From a virus, in the IMG/VR virus record IMGVR_UViG_3300007960_000073, positions 1 to 36,230 of that record: a stretch of DNA of 36,230 nucleotides, one strand, 5' to 3'. The notes beneath the pieces were generated by a model, which did not search any database, was not told where the DNA came from, and saw only the letters and a list, made by a program, of their open reading frames with translations. Position 1 is the stretch's first letter. Every line of letters begins with the position of its first letter. Shown piece after piece: positions 1 through 8,943 of the stretch. Both the position numbers and the translations under genes were made by a program.

Positions 1-1404
1 ACAGAGGTTGAAACGGTGGTAACTTTTGAGCAGTTATTCTTAGCACTTCAAAGGAAGCTCAATATAAGCCTTTCGGCAAGTTTGCAGTCTAATGGCAGAC
101 CATTACTTACTATCGACTTTGCAGATAACATAAACAATCTATCAGTCAATGCAAACCTTATTAATGTTGGAGGTGTAATAAGGAAGGAAGATACAGCCCA
201 GCTTTACTCGGTGGTAAACTTTGGCAATGCTGATGTCTTTGAGCAGTGGGAGTGTAACGGTGGCGAGAACGCTTGTACGTTTGCACAAACACCCTTCTTA
301 GGTTATAGAGATGAGAAGTTTGGGCTTATAGGTAAATGTAACAAAGATACTATCCTTGACTTGCTTGTAAATGAGGTAGTATTTGACACAAACATAATAG
401 AAGATATTTATGTGTGGGGTAATAAAAGCTATGACACCAATCCTATTATTATTGACTGTGAGGAAGGATTGGCAGGGCGAATAGTAGCTAAGCAAGGAGA
501 CCCGTACAACATAGGGCAAACGGTGTACAATGCAGAGTTTAATAATGAGAGTACAGCAGGTTATTGGATAAACTCAGTACCCAATAGCTTACAAAGTTAT
601 ATTGAGGGTTTTAATCCTTCGGATACAGGAATGATAGTAAAGTTTGATGGAAGTTCTGCAAATGAAACATTAAACGAAATTGAGATAATTCAAACATCCT
701 ATACAAGTGTATCACAGATATATGGCAGAAATTTAATATGGCTAGATACATCTTTAGACACTAACAACCTATATACCTTAGATAGTTATGTTTGCCCTTA
801 TGATGGTATTTATACATTCAATGCAGGAGTTATTCTTGATGAGTTAAGGAATGCTGTTGCTCCTTTTAATCCAGTAGGTACTGAGTTTGGTAGGGATGCT
901 ATACTTCACATTGAAAAAAGAAATGCTTTAGATGAATTTGTTACAAGGCAGTCATTTGCATTTAGCGGCACGTCGGCAAATTATATGTATGGAGAAATAA
1001 ACAACGTACAGTTTGTTTTAGAACAAGGTAATAAGGTAAGTGTAAACATAGAGGTTAAGAAAGCTACAGGGGATGATACATTAATGCTTCAAAGGTTTTT
1101 AGATGCAGCCACAGTAAATGGAACACCAAGAGAATCTTTTTTTAACGCAATTGGCGAACCTTTCGAGCCGGGAGAATTACAACCTTACGACCCTTGTGAT
1201 TTTAAGAAGTACCTATACGATTTTGAGCAGCCCTTGACAATGGAACAGATAGAAGATATACTTACGCTACCATCGGGCAGGATAAGGATGAGTAGAGAAG
1301 AATCACTACTTAATGGCATAACAGGAACAATTAACAACTTAACAGTAAACAGCGTTATAAGGCAAAAGGGGCAGTTTACCTTACGTTCAAACCAAGCATT
1401 ATGA
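1..1404 (+). CDS. Distal tail structural protein, 3' part (5' part lies at the right window edge)
   Basis: The frame is open from base 1, so the first possible start (GTG at 16) is probably internal. The frame open at 35883-36230 holds exactly 116 codons and joins base 1 in register, giving a product of about 583 residues if the sequence is circular. The protein is beta-rich with few charged clusters. A stretch around 770-850 (YTLDSYVCPYDGIYTFNAGV) resembles a C1q/TNF-like jelly-roll edge, as seen in phage tail and fibre proteins. It ends by an ATGA overlap with the next gene. Its place directly after the tape measure in circular order suggests a distal tail or baseplate component. I do not recognise the family. 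Confidence 0.75.
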   Translation, partial: TEVETVVTFEQLFLALQRKLNISLSASLQSNGRPLLTIDFADNINNLSVNANLINVGGVIRKEDTAQLYSVVNFGNADVFEQWECNGGENACTFAQTPFLGYRDEKFGLIGKCNKDTILDLLVNEVVFDTNIIEDIYVWGNKSYDTNPIIIDCEEGLAGRIVAKQGDPYNIGQTVYNAEFNNESTAGYWINSVPNSLQSYIEGFNPSDTGMIVKFDGSSANETLNEIEIIQTSYTSVSQIYGRNLIWLDTSLDTNNLYTLDSYVCPYDGIYTFNAGVILDELRNAVAPFNPVGTEFGRDAILHIEKRNALDEFVTRQSFAFSGTSANYMYGEINNVQFVLEQGNKVSVNIEVKKATGDDTLMLQRFLDAATVNGTPRESFFNAIGEPFEPGELQPYDPCDFKKYLYDFEQPLTMEQIEDILTLPSGRIRMSREESLLNGITGTINNLTVNSVIRQKGQFTLRSNQAL

Positions 1405-3017
1405 GCATAGTATCAATACCAAACCAACCGATATTATTTACCGAAACAGAGCAATGCATAGACTGTGGCAATAACGATTATGCACAGTTAGCAAACTTTG
1501 AGGATCAGATATTCTTTCAAGTAGGGCTTGATTGCGGAGGCGAGCAGATAACCAACCAAACAACAAGCAGGTCGGTGTGGACTTATAACGGGGTAACAAT
1601 CTGCAACGATGGTACAAGTGGAGGCTTCTTTGCAGCTACCATACAGCCCGATGAGGTGTATTATCTCTTTGAGGTGATTGTCATTGTACCTGTGTTAAAC
1701 TCAGGAACGCTTAACGTAAAGTTTCAAGGAGGCCAGAACTATAATATCACAACTGCAGGAGAGCATACATTGTATTTCAACACAGATATAATGGATAGCG
1801 ACCCAACACCAACGATTACTTTCTCAGGTAATGACTTCGATGGTTGCTTTGTGGCAGGTACATTTCAACAAGCATTTGTTAGGGGCTTATGGTCAAGGCA
1901 TCAGTTTTTTTTACTTGACTTAAACGACAATGTTGTTATTGGGCAGCCTGACTATATCCAAGCGGTTAGAAATAGCTTGACATTAGGCTTTGACTTAAAC
2001 GAGCATGACCTTGATGCTGGCTGTTATCGTTTTGGGTATTCTGATGAGTGCGATAATGTGTGCGGTCAGTTTAGAATTGAGAAGGGAGAGTTCTTAACAA
2101 CAGATGGTTGGACACTTACCAACGGTGCAAGTATTAACGATACTACAAGGGTGATGAACTTAGACCAAACAGGTATAGACAGCCCAACAGCGGTTAGTGA
2201 TACTGCCTTGTGCGAGGATAAGGAATACTATGTAGAGATTAGCATAAGTAAGATTGATGACGGGCAGATATTTGCCTTTATTGGCAACTCAGCATCATTA
2301 GGAGGCTTTATACAAGCTACAACACCAGGAGTGCATAGTGCAACGATGACCTCAACAAGTGGAACATCTTTTGAAATGCAGCTAAACGCTAATGATAGCG
2401 ACACCGCAGTTATTGACTATGTGATAGTAAGGTATTCTGATGACCAAGCACCTGAGATTACTCAAAGGTCAAATCAAATACAGATAGGCGATTTTTCCTC
2501 ATGTGATTATGTGAAGCTTGAAGGGTGCAATGCTGATGATAACTTTAACTTTGTGTTTAATGGTTCTGGCTTTATACCCGGTATAAGAGTAAAACGCAGA
2601 TTCTTTAGAGCCTTATACGAAACAGAAACCGAAAGGAGCAGAAGAAATAATGGAGATATTACTATCCCATTTGCCGACATCCAAAAGGTAAAGACATTAA
2701 GGTTAGAGCAGCAGCCTGAGTATGTGTATGACTTCTTATCTATACTTGTTTGGTTTGATGCTTTCTACGTTAATGCTGCAAGGTATGTACCTCGCTCTGA
2801 TGACTTCCCGGCTATCGAATGGAACGATGCAAACAACTTAGGCAATATAAACTTAGAGCTACAATCTGCCACAGGCAAAGTAAGAAAGGTTAATTGCACA
2901 GGTAACGACCCTTCATGCTTGCCGACAGTCTTTGGTGATGATGAGCCATTCTTATTATTAGAGAATGGAGATAGGATGCTAACAGAGGATAACGACAATT
3001 TGTTATTACAAGAATAA
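1401..3017 (+). CDS. Tail-associated protein with carbohydrate-binding-like module and LLLENGD-type C-terminus
   Basis: A 538-residue protein starting in a 4-base ATGA overlap with the previous gene, so translation is probably coupled. It is beta-rich. Residues about 230-350 (GWTLTNGASINDTT through VIVRYSDD) have the look of a CBM4/9-type jelly-roll module common in Bacteroidota phage structural proteins. The last 25 residues contain LLLENGDRMLTEDNDNLLLQ, a motif that recurs in a 21-residue ORF at 11544-11609. Position at the distal end of the tail operon suggests a baseplate or host-contact role; this is inference. Confidence 0.75.
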   Translation: MSIVSIPNQPILFTETEQCIDCGNNDYAQLANFEDQIFFQVGLDCGGEQITNQTTSRSVWTYNGVTICNDGTSGGFFAATIQPDEVYYLFEVIVIVPVLNSGTLNVKFQGGQNYNITTAGEHTLYFNTDIMDSDPTPTITFSGNDFDGCFVAGTFQQAFVRGLWSRHQFFLLDLNDNVVIGQPDYIQAVRNSLTLGFDLNEHDLDAGCYRFGYSDECDNVCGQFRIEKGEFLTTDGWTLTNGASINDTTRVMNLDQTGIDSPTAVSDTALCEDKEYYVEISISKIDDGQIFAFIGNSASLGGFIQATTPGVHSATMTSTSGTSFEMQLNANDSDTAVIDYVIVRYSDDQAPEITQRSNQIQIGDFSSCDYVKLEGCNADDNFNFVFNGSGFIPGIRVKRRFFRALYETETERSRRNNGDITIPFADIQKVKTLRLEQQPEYVYDFLSILVWFDAFYVNAARYVPRSDDFPAIEWNDANNLGNINLELQSATGKVRKVNCTGNDPSCLPTVFGDDEPFLLLENGDRMLTEDNDNLLLQE

Positions 3018-3024
3018 AATCTTG

Positions 3025-3032
3025 TATCTTTG
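3025..3032 (+). promoter_or_regulatory. Promoter -7 box TATCTTTG
   Basis: TATCTTTG matches the Bacteroidota TAnnTTTG -7 element and lies 77 bases before the ATG at 3110. A TTTG at 2999-3002 is 22 bases upstream, longer than the usual 19-21, so the -33 element is weak. One of six identical TATCTTTG boxes in the window. Confidence 0.7.
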
Positions 3033-3109
3033 TAAGGTCAATATGTCTTAGTAGGTATTTGCCAAGCAACCTAATTAATAGCGAGGCTAACATTTAATAC
3101 ATTTCTATT

Positions 3110-3649
3110 ATGGCATGTGTAGATTATTGCGCAGAAGGCTTGTTAGACCATTCGCTAATTGAGTGCGATGAATATCTATTGGGAGGTATCTCTCAAGCTA
3201 TTATCGGCTCTTGTGGCACAGAGCTAACAGACCCTTCAGATGCAGCAGAGATACAAGCATTACTTGATGCAGGCACAGCTAAACTTGTTCAGAACGTACG
3301 TATGTCGCTTCCAGCGGGTTCACCAGTTACGGTTGATTCACCTATTGGATGCGGAACAACATTACGTATTAACGAGGACAGAACAGCTACTGTATTTGAT
3401 GCCAATGTTACTAACGCTAACGTGGAGCTTTATAACGACCTTAACAACCGTAAGATTGCATGGTTACTATTGTACCTATGTGATTCGGATAAGGTTGTTT
3501 ATATCGACCCTCCACAAGCGATTACTACATCGGTATCATTGATTATCCCTGAGCAGAACAACGAGCTTCAAAGATTTGAGGGTACGTTTGCTTGGAGAGA
3601 TAAGCAAGCACCATTACAGTATGATGCGCCAGCAGGTATCTTTGAGTAA
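3110..3649 (+). CDS. Candidate major tail (tube) protein
   Basis: A 179-residue protein with its own promoter, a 70-base leader and its own terminator, an arrangement that fits high expression of one structural protein. The sequence is beta-rich, acidic and without membrane segments; the middle (LRINEDRTATVFDANVTNAN) and the end (LQRFEGTFAWRDKQAPLQYD) could fit a tail-tube beta barrel. Length is in the range of siphovirus tube proteins. It lies shortly after the distal tail genes. The assignment is by size, isolation and location, not by a motif; another small virion protein is possible. Confidence 0.5.
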   Translation: MACVDYCAEGLLDHSLIECDEYLLGGISQAIIGSCGTELTDPSDAAEIQALLDAGTAKLVQNVRMSLPAGSPVTVDSPIGCGTTLRINEDRTATVFDANVTNANVELYNDLNNRKIAWLLLYLCDSDKVVYIDPPQAITTSVSLIIPEQNNELQRFEGTFAWRDKQAPLQYDAPAGIFE

Positions 3650-3671
3650 CTGTTGTATCAATTTTTTTAAC

Positions 3672-3707
3672 AACCTCGACCCTAAAAAAGTCGGGGTTTT
3701 GTTTTTT
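3672..3707 (+). terminator. Intrinsic terminator
   Basis: AACCTCGAC (3672-3680) pairs with GTCGGGGTT (3690-3698), 9 bp with one G-U pair and a CCTAAAAAA loop, followed by a T-rich tract. It ends the candidate tail-tube transcript. Confidence 0.9.
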
Positions 3708-3722
3708 AATTAACTTTAACAC

Positions 3723-4640
3723 ATGAAAAAGAATACCACAGGAATAGTGCTTTTTGCATTTGGCGATAGGGTGTACTACTATGCCATGTATAACATTGCC
3801 TTTAGCATTAAATACCACAGCCCAGACATTAAGATACATGCCTTTGTAGGCGATAAGGAACAGGTAGGGCGTTACTGCCCTGATGTGTTGTCTGTTTGCG
3901 ATGTTGTTACAGAAATAGACAGCGAAGATTATTACACCAATAATAAGTTTGATCCTGGTAAACTAAAGGTCAATCTATACAAGTACCTACCCTTCGACAA
4001 TAACCTCTACTTAGATGTTGATGCGGTTTGTATTAAGCCTATTGAGCCATTGATAGATGAGTTAGAACAGCTTGATAAATACTATGCATCACATACAGTA
4101 GGCTACCATAAGATTGAGCAAGGTCGAAAGATAGAAAGTATGCAATGGGCTTTCGCTGATGATATTTGGGAGCAATACAAGCTAACCGATAAGCATGTGT
4201 TACCAGCTATTAACAGCAGCCTGCAATGGATTGTAAAAAGTGCTAAGGCAAAGAAGCTTTACAATACCGCCAAAGACTTATACCTAAACAACCCAATCCC
4301 TGTAAATAAGCTTAGAATGAAATGGGGTGGTGGGCAACCCGATGAACTTTACATGAACATTGCTTTGTGTATGTTGGAGCATGACCCTGCATGTACTGAG
4401 GTAGGGCATGATGGTGCTGAGAAAGGACACATTCACTTTGCAATGGTTAGGGGCTTGGACTTAGATAAGGTTGTTAAGCAGTTTTACTTTCAGTCTTATT
4501 ATGGTGGCAAGGGGTTTACTTCGAGGTTTTACACGGATTGGTTAGAGAGGATGCTAAGAAATATGCACAGAAGAAAGGGAGGGGCGCATCAATATAAGAT
4601 TAATAACATTACTCAACGTAAGCACGCAGATAAGAAATAA
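3723..4640 (+). CDS. Glycosyltransferase, GT-A fold, GT8-like
   Basis: A 305-residue protein. Residues 80-106 (KLKVNLYKYLPFDNNLYLDVDAVCIKP) carry the features of GT8-type enzymes: a conserved Lys, a hydrophobic strand and the DxD metal and nucleotide-sugar site (DVD, 98-100). Later NSSLQWI and GGGQPDELYMNIAL match the acceptor-side region of such transferases. No signal peptide, so cytoplasmic. It follows a terminator closely; TAACTTTA 4 bases before the ATG is a one-mismatch promoter box. With the next two genes it forms a cassette that could modify virion proteins or host surface sugars. Donor and acceptor cannot be read from the sequence. Confidence 0.8.
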   Translation: MKKNTTGIVLFAFGDRVYYYAMYNIAFSIKYHSPDIKIHAFVGDKEQVGRYCPDVLSVCDVVTEIDSEDYYTNNKFDPGKLKVNLYKYLPFDNNLYLDVDAVCIKPIEPLIDELEQLDKYYASHTVGYHKIEQGRKIESMQWAFADDIWEQYKLTDKHVLPAINSSLQWIVKSAKAKKLYNTAKDLYLNNPIPVNKLRMKWGGGQPDELYMNIALCMLEHDPACTEVGHDGAEKGHIHFAMVRGLDLDKVVKQFYFQSYYGGKGFTSRFYTDWLERMLRNMHRRKGGAHQYKINNITQRKHADKK

Positions 4641-4702
4641 ATAGTTATTTTAGCCACTCATACATCCTAATTAAATTTAGTGAAGTTTGTTTATTGGGTT
4701 TT

Positions 4703-4734
4703 CAGCCTCGATTAATTTCGGGGCTGTTTTTTTT
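4703..4734 (+). terminator. Intrinsic terminator
   Basis: CAGCCTCGA (4703-4711) pairs with TCGGGGCTG (4718-4726), 9 bp with one G-U pair and a 6-base loop, followed by eight T. It is followed directly by the promoter box at 4745. Confidence 0.9.
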
Positions 4735-4744
4735 ATTTTTATCG

Positions 4745-4752
4745 TATCTTTG
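4745..4752 (+). promoter_or_regulatory. Promoter -7 box TATCTTTG, probably giving a leaderless mRNA
   Basis: TATCTTTG ends 5 bases before the ATG at 4758. Bacteroidota transcription starts a few bases past this element, so the mRNA should start at or very near the start codon. No TTTG is found at the -33 distance, which is occupied by the preceding terminator. Confidence 0.7.
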
Positions 4753-4757
4753 AACTC

Positions 4758-5330
4758 ATGGAAACGAAGAAAAAAACAGTTGGCAGACCTAAAAAAGCCA
4801 AAGCAGCACCGAAAGAACAAAGGCATGGGTGGAACTCAGAGCCAGAGGTAGGTGTATTCTTAGCATCATTGATAAGACTTACAGGCGCACAAACAGTCCT
4901 TGAAATAGGCGTGTTTGAGGGCTATACTGCAAAGGATATTATTGATGTTTTACCAAAGGGAGGTTTGTACATAGGAATTGATATTAAAGACTATGTGAAG
5001 CCTGAAAACAAGGCAGCATTCATAAAGGCATCAAAGGAGGGCAAAGTAATCGAGCAAGTTATCGAGAACAGCCTTACTTACTTACCTAAGCTTCCTAAGA
5101 ATCACTTTGACATCGTGTTTATTGATTCTCAGCATACCTTTGACCATGTTATTAAAGAGTTCAAAATGTGCGAATCGCTAATCACCAAAAAAGGAATCAT
5201 TGCCTTTCACGATTCAATCCATGTGGAAGATGTTAAGAAGGTAGTAGATTATGCAGCTCATTGGAACTATGAAACAATCAATATTAATACACCTGAGGGC
5301 AGAGGCATTGCTTTAGTTACTAAGAAATGA
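4758..5330 (+). CDS. Class I SAM-dependent methyltransferase
   Basis: A 190-residue protein. VLEIGVFEG (47-55) is the glycine-rich SAM-binding motif I; GIDI follows as the acidic end of strand 2; FDIVFIDSQHTFDHVIKEF and GIIAFHDSIH match motifs IV and VI of the O-methyltransferase-like Methyltransf_24 group. The N-terminus is Lys-rich with VGRPKKAK, an AT-hook-like stretch. It sits between two glycosyltransferases and overlaps the next by ATGA, so a sugar or glycan substrate is plausible, but small-molecule methylation cannot be excluded. Confidence 0.8.
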   Translation: METKKKTVGRPKKAKAAPKEQRHGWNSEPEVGVFLASLIRLTGAQTVLEIGVFEGYTAKDIIDVLPKGGLYIGIDIKDYVKPENKAAFIKASKEGKVIEQVIENSLTYLPKLPKNHFDIVFIDSQHTFDHVIKEFKMCESLITKKGIIAFHDSIHVEDVKKVVDYAAHWNYETININTPEGRGIALVTKK

Positions 5331-6004
5331 TCCACGTAATAATTCTATCTCAACAGCATAGGTCAAGGCTTTTACAGCAGATTATTGATGCACTCAATAG
5401 TCAAACGGTAAAGCCTGATAAGATTACTGTTGTTTTTCAAGGCTATAAGAAAGCTTTGAATAGCGAGATAGACTTACGTACCATTTACTTAGAAAGGAAT
5501 TTAGGCAGCATCATAAGGTTTAAGTATGCCATGCACAACGCAACAAACATCACCTTAGATGATGATATGATACCTGCACAAAATTACATTGAGTGCTTAA
5601 AAGGATTCATTGATAGAAAGCCTGATTCGATTGGCAGCTTATGGGGCTATAAGGTAAAAGGCAAAGGCTCATACAAAGATACATTTACTTCTATAACTTG
5701 CTGGGCTGAGTTAGAAGATGATAGTCGTGTGTTAATGGTTGGTGCTGGGCTTATGGTGTGGAATGAGGGCTATCATAATCTAAGGGCTGTAAGATTTGAC
5801 TTAGCATTGTTTTGTGATATGCAGCTTGCCTTACATTGCGCTCATAACGATATTAAATTATTTGCAGCAGCACACAAAGGCAATGAGGTAACTCATATTG
5901 GAGATAACGACATCCAAGAGAATGCTATTTGGAAGCAGAGCATGGAGGATATTGAGTTTTTAGATGAATCAACATATTATTTACTTAAATCATTTGAGAA
6001 ATGA
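5327..6004 (+). CDS. Glycosyltransferase, GT2-like
   Basis: A 225-residue protein starting in an ATGA overlap. MIHVIILSQQHRSRLLQQIIDALNSQ is the usual first strand and helix of family 2 transferases, and TLDDDMIP (DDD at 78-80) is the metal-binding acidic motif. The later acceptor-site ED motif is not clear; DNDIQENAIWKQ near the end may serve. No membrane segment. It ends in an ATGA overlap with the 24-residue ORF at 6001, so the cassette is coupled to the head module. Confidence 0.75.
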   Translation: MIHVIILSQQHRSRLLQQIIDALNSQTVKPDKITVVFQGYKKALNSEIDLRTIYLERNLGSIIRFKYAMHNATNITLDDDMIPAQNYIECLKGFIDRKPDSIGSLWGYKVKGKGSYKDTFTSITCWAELEDDSRVLMVGAGLMVWNEGYHNLRAVRFDLALFCDMQLALHCAHNDIKLFAAAHKGNEVTHIGDNDIQENAIWKQSMEDIEFLDESTYYLLKSFEK

Positions 6005-6075
6005 GAACATTATTTAACAGCAAATCATGTAGAGGGTGTATCGTTGATAGACCTAAAACTAAAGGTATTTACTAA
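6001..6075 (+). CDS. 24-residue ORF coupled on both sides
   Basis: ATG at 6001 overlaps the stop of the glycosyltransferase gene as ATGA, and its TAA at 6073-6075 overlaps the portal ATG as TAATG. The peptide is basic and contains a CxxC (SCRGCIVDRPK). The double overlap suggests a real translated ORF or a device that couples portal translation to the upstream gene. Peptide function is unknown. Confidence 0.5.
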   Translation: MRTLFNSKSCRGCIVDRPKTKGIY

Positions 6076-7997
6076 TGGCACTCGATGAAACACAAGTAAG
6101 CCAAGCGGTTGCTGCTTACATTGAAAAGCGAAAGAACCACAGGCAAAAGGTTGATAGGTATGGTATGAACCATTACACCAAAGAGCCTAACGATGCACCT
6201 CGCTATCCTGAGTATTGGGAAGGTTACAATATATGCGCTGATATGTACGATGCTATCAGACCGCATGTTGACCCTAACTACTACCCTGTTAAGCTATTTG
6301 AGAAACGTGCTCCCAACGAAACGAAAGACCAAGCCGAGTTTATGAGGGCTAACTATCGCCCTGTTACAATTCCTGTCTTTGAGGATTTTAAGGCAACGAT
6401 AACAAGGGCTTTTGCTGACCAAAATTGGAACATAACATACAAGCGTGAAACAGATGATAGGTTTGGTGATGATACCTTTGAGGAGTATGTAAATCATGGC
6501 ATCAAGAACTTTGGCAGCTTAGAGCTATTTATGAAGTCTATGCTTCCAACGCTAAAGATTGCCGATCCTAACGGTATCATTGCAATCTACCCAGAAGATG
6601 TACCAACAACGGAAATTGATGGTGAGGAGGTTTTCTCTAATGACCTTTTTGAGCCACAGCCATATTATTATTCATGTAAAAGGATAGTAGGCAAGACTGA
6701 TGATTACTTTATGGTTGTTTCTCAATATACCTCATTGGTAAAAGAGGGTAAGAAAGTAACAAATGATGGCGAGGTATTACTGCTCTTCGATGATGAAAAC
6801 ATTTGGAAGATAGAGCAAACAGGAAAAAAGTCTGACTTTGTTTTTGGAGAGCCTCAAGTAATGTACAATCATGGCGAGGGAGAAATACCTTGTAAGGTAC
6901 TCATGGGTACTCCTGTGCTTTACAATAACAACGTATTGTACCAATCGGTGTATATTACAGCTATCCCATTGCTGGACCAAGTGTTGTTGGATAACAGCTA
7001 TTTAGGGCTTATAAAAGCGAGAAGCACTTTTCCTTTCATTGTGGCGGTTGGTGACATTTGCGAGTTTGAGCAAGATGGTAACAAGTGCAACGATGGGCAG
7101 ATATACAATGTAAACACAGGTAATTATTCTACTTGCCCTTCATGTAATGGGGCAGGTATGAGGTCAAGGTTTAGCGCATCAGGCACTATGCTTATAAGAC
7201 CTAAAACATCATTATCAGATGGTGACACAGGACTTAGCGGTGAATACCTAAAGTTTGTTTCTCCGCCATTAGATACCAATAAGTTTTTAAGGGAGGAGAT
7301 AGACACAAACTTGTTAAAGTCAAGAGGTATATTACACATCAATAATTCAGACCAAGCGGTGCAAGGCAACGAGGCACAAACAGCAACGGGAAGCATGAAT
7401 AAGATGCGCTCATTGTATGCTTTTATAAAGCCTCAATCAGACCAGATGTTCTACATCTTTGAGTGGATGAATAATACTATCGGCTATCAAAGATATGGAG
7501 AGTATTATGGTGGCGTTAATGTTGTTTACCCTACTACGTTTGACATTGTTACACCAAGCGATTACTTGAGCATGATTAAAGGCTTGACCGATGCAGGAGC
7601 ACCGCCAAGTATTGTCTATGCAACGGTGATTAATTATTTACGAACCATTAACTACACCGACAAAGAAACAGACGCAATCTACAACCTTATCGGTATTGCT
7701 GATGACTTGCTTACTATGCCTTCGGGTGACATTGCTTTGCGTGTTGCTAATGGAACGATTGAGGCGTGGCGTGATGTTTTACACCATAGCGCACCTCAGC
7801 TTATCCAAGAGCTTATGCGTGAGTTTGTACCTACTGATGAGTATAATGAGTTCTTAGACTTGCCAATTAATGAGCAGGTTGATGCTTTAATTGAAAAGGC
7901 ACAAAGTAGAACGATACAACAAGACGATGCTTTTACAAGGCTTGAGAATCAAATCATAAACTTCAATGCCAACAATAGAGGAGCTGGCACAGCGTAA
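6075..7997 (+). CDS. Portal protein
   Basis: A 640-residue protein placed before the Mu gpF-like head protein, a candidate scaffold and capsid gene, the usual position of the portal. The central part (LLDNSYLGLIKARSTFPFIV; then NEAQTATGSMNKMRSLYAFIKPQSDQMFYIFEWM) fits the wing and stem/crown organisation of portals. A four-cysteine cluster C329-x8-C338-x15-C354-x2-C357 (ends CPSCNGAG, DnaJ-like) suggests a zinc knuckle insertion. Starts in a TAATG overlap with the 24-residue ORF. Overlaps the next gene by 32 bases. Confidence 0.8.
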   Translation: MALDETQVSQAVAAYIEKRKNHRQKVDRYGMNHYTKEPNDAPRYPEYWEGYNICADMYDAIRPHVDPNYYPVKLFEKRAPNETKDQAEFMRANYRPVTIPVFEDFKATITRAFADQNWNITYKRETDDRFGDDTFEEYVNHGIKNFGSLELFMKSMLPTLKIADPNGIIAIYPEDVPTTEIDGEEVFSNDLFEPQPYYYSCKRIVGKTDDYFMVVSQYTSLVKEGKKVTNDGEVLLLFDDENIWKIEQTGKKSDFVFGEPQVMYNHGEGEIPCKVLMGTPVLYNNNVLYQSVYITAIPLLDQVLLDNSYLGLIKARSTFPFIVAVGDICEFEQDGNKCNDGQIYNVNTGNYSTCPSCNGAGMRSRFSASGTMLIRPKTSLSDGDTGLSGEYLKFVSPPLDTNKFLREEIDTNLLKSRGILHINNSDQAVQGNEAQTATGSMNKMRSLYAFIKPQSDQMFYIFEWMNNTIGYQRYGEYYGGVNVVYPTTFDIVTPSDYLSMIKGLTDAGAPPSIVYATVINYLRTINYTDKETDAIYNLIGIADDLLTMPSGDIALRVANGTIEAWRDVLHHSAPQLIQELMREFVPTDEYNEFLDLPINEQVDALIEKAQSRTIQQDDAFTRLENQIINFNANNRGAGTA

Positions 7998-8874
7998 AGT
8001 AAGGCTGCTTGAACAAGCACCCGAACAGCTTGCCACAGATGCAACAAGGATACAACGTGAGATGTGGGAGCGTATGACACCGCTTGTGCAGTCTTTAGAG
8101 GTTGATGCAGATGGTAGGATATTACAGAACAATGCAAACATAAACAGGATATCTACCATCATCGAAGCATTAAATGTATTGCTTACTGGAGAAGAATATC
8201 GCTTAGCTGTTACAGACTTTCTAAATTCAATAGATGATTCGATATTACTTACCGATGAGATTGCAAAAAACATTGAACGTGGCTTCCAGCCCTCAGAGGT
8301 TCAAAAGAGGCTTGTACAGCTTGTTAAGCAATCAGCATTAAATTCACTTGTTGGTGGCGGTTTAAGGTCCGCAGTATCACAGCCCTTTGCTCAACAATTA
8401 CTTGCTAACGTATCAGCACGTACACCGCTTAGAGAGGCAACACAAGCACTTAGAAAAGTATTGGTAGGGGATGATAAAACAGATGGAAGGATAGCTGCTA
8501 ATGTTAAGAATGTGGCAACAACAGCACAAGCGGTGGCAGACCGTTCTTATTCTACTGCGGTGTATGATGACTTAGGTATTGAGTTTTATAGGTACATTGG
8601 AGGGGAGATTGATACGACAAGGGAGTTCTGCGAGCATAGAGTGAAAAAGGTATTTCACAAAAAAGAGATTGAAGCTTGGGGTGAAGGTAAGAATGCAGGA
8701 GGTATAAACGATATTAAGAACGGTACTTGGGCAGGCAGGATAGCAGAAACAGATGGTAGCTCTATATTCACTAATCTTGGAGGTTGGAATTGTCGACATT
8801 CACTTGTGCCAGTAACGGGCAGAAGAGTCCCAAAAGATGTTAGAGAGCGTGCAGAAAAGGAGGGATATATTTAA
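7966..8874 (+). CDS. Minor head protein, Mu gpF / SPP1 gp7-like
   Basis: A 302-residue protein. The C-terminal third has the family hallmarks: DTTREFCEHRVKKVFHKKEIEAW followed by GGWNCRHSLVPV, the Cys/His core of the phage Mu F-like domain. The N-terminal two thirds are helical. The start lies inside the portal gene (32-base overlap). Proteins of this family are carried into the capsid or sit at the portal and help head assembly. Confidence 0.85.
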   Translation: MPTIEELAQRKVRLLEQAPEQLATDATRIQREMWERMTPLVQSLEVDADGRILQNNANINRISTIIEALNVLLTGEEYRLAVTDFLNSIDDSILLTDEIAKNIERGFQPSEVQKRLVQLVKQSALNSLVGGGLRSAVSQPFAQQLLANVSARTPLREATQALRKVLVGDDKTDGRIAANVKNVATTAQAVADRSYSTAVYDDLGIEFYRYIGGEIDTTREFCEHRVKKVFHKKEIEAWGEGKNAGGINDIKNGTWAGRIAETDGSSIFTNLGGWNCRHSLVPVTGRRVPKDVRERAEKEGYI

Positions 8875-8889
8875 TTGTTATAAATTTTA

Positions 8890-8897
8890 TATCTTTG
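8890..8897 (+). promoter_or_regulatory. Promoter -7 box TATCTTTG
   Basis: TATCTTTG 46 bases before the ATG at 8944, in the only gap between the gpF-like gene and the next gene. No -33 TTTG at the usual spacing. A 6-codon mini-ORF (8922-8942) lies in the leader. Confidence 0.65.
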
Positions 8898-8943
8898 AGA
8901 TAGCGTTAAACTTATAGCCTAATGGCGTACAATTCACATTAAG

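Noticed and set aside
298-519. Antisense ORFs throughout the window
   Set aside because: All lie opposite well-supported + strand genes, have no promoter or ribosome site and look like frame shadows.
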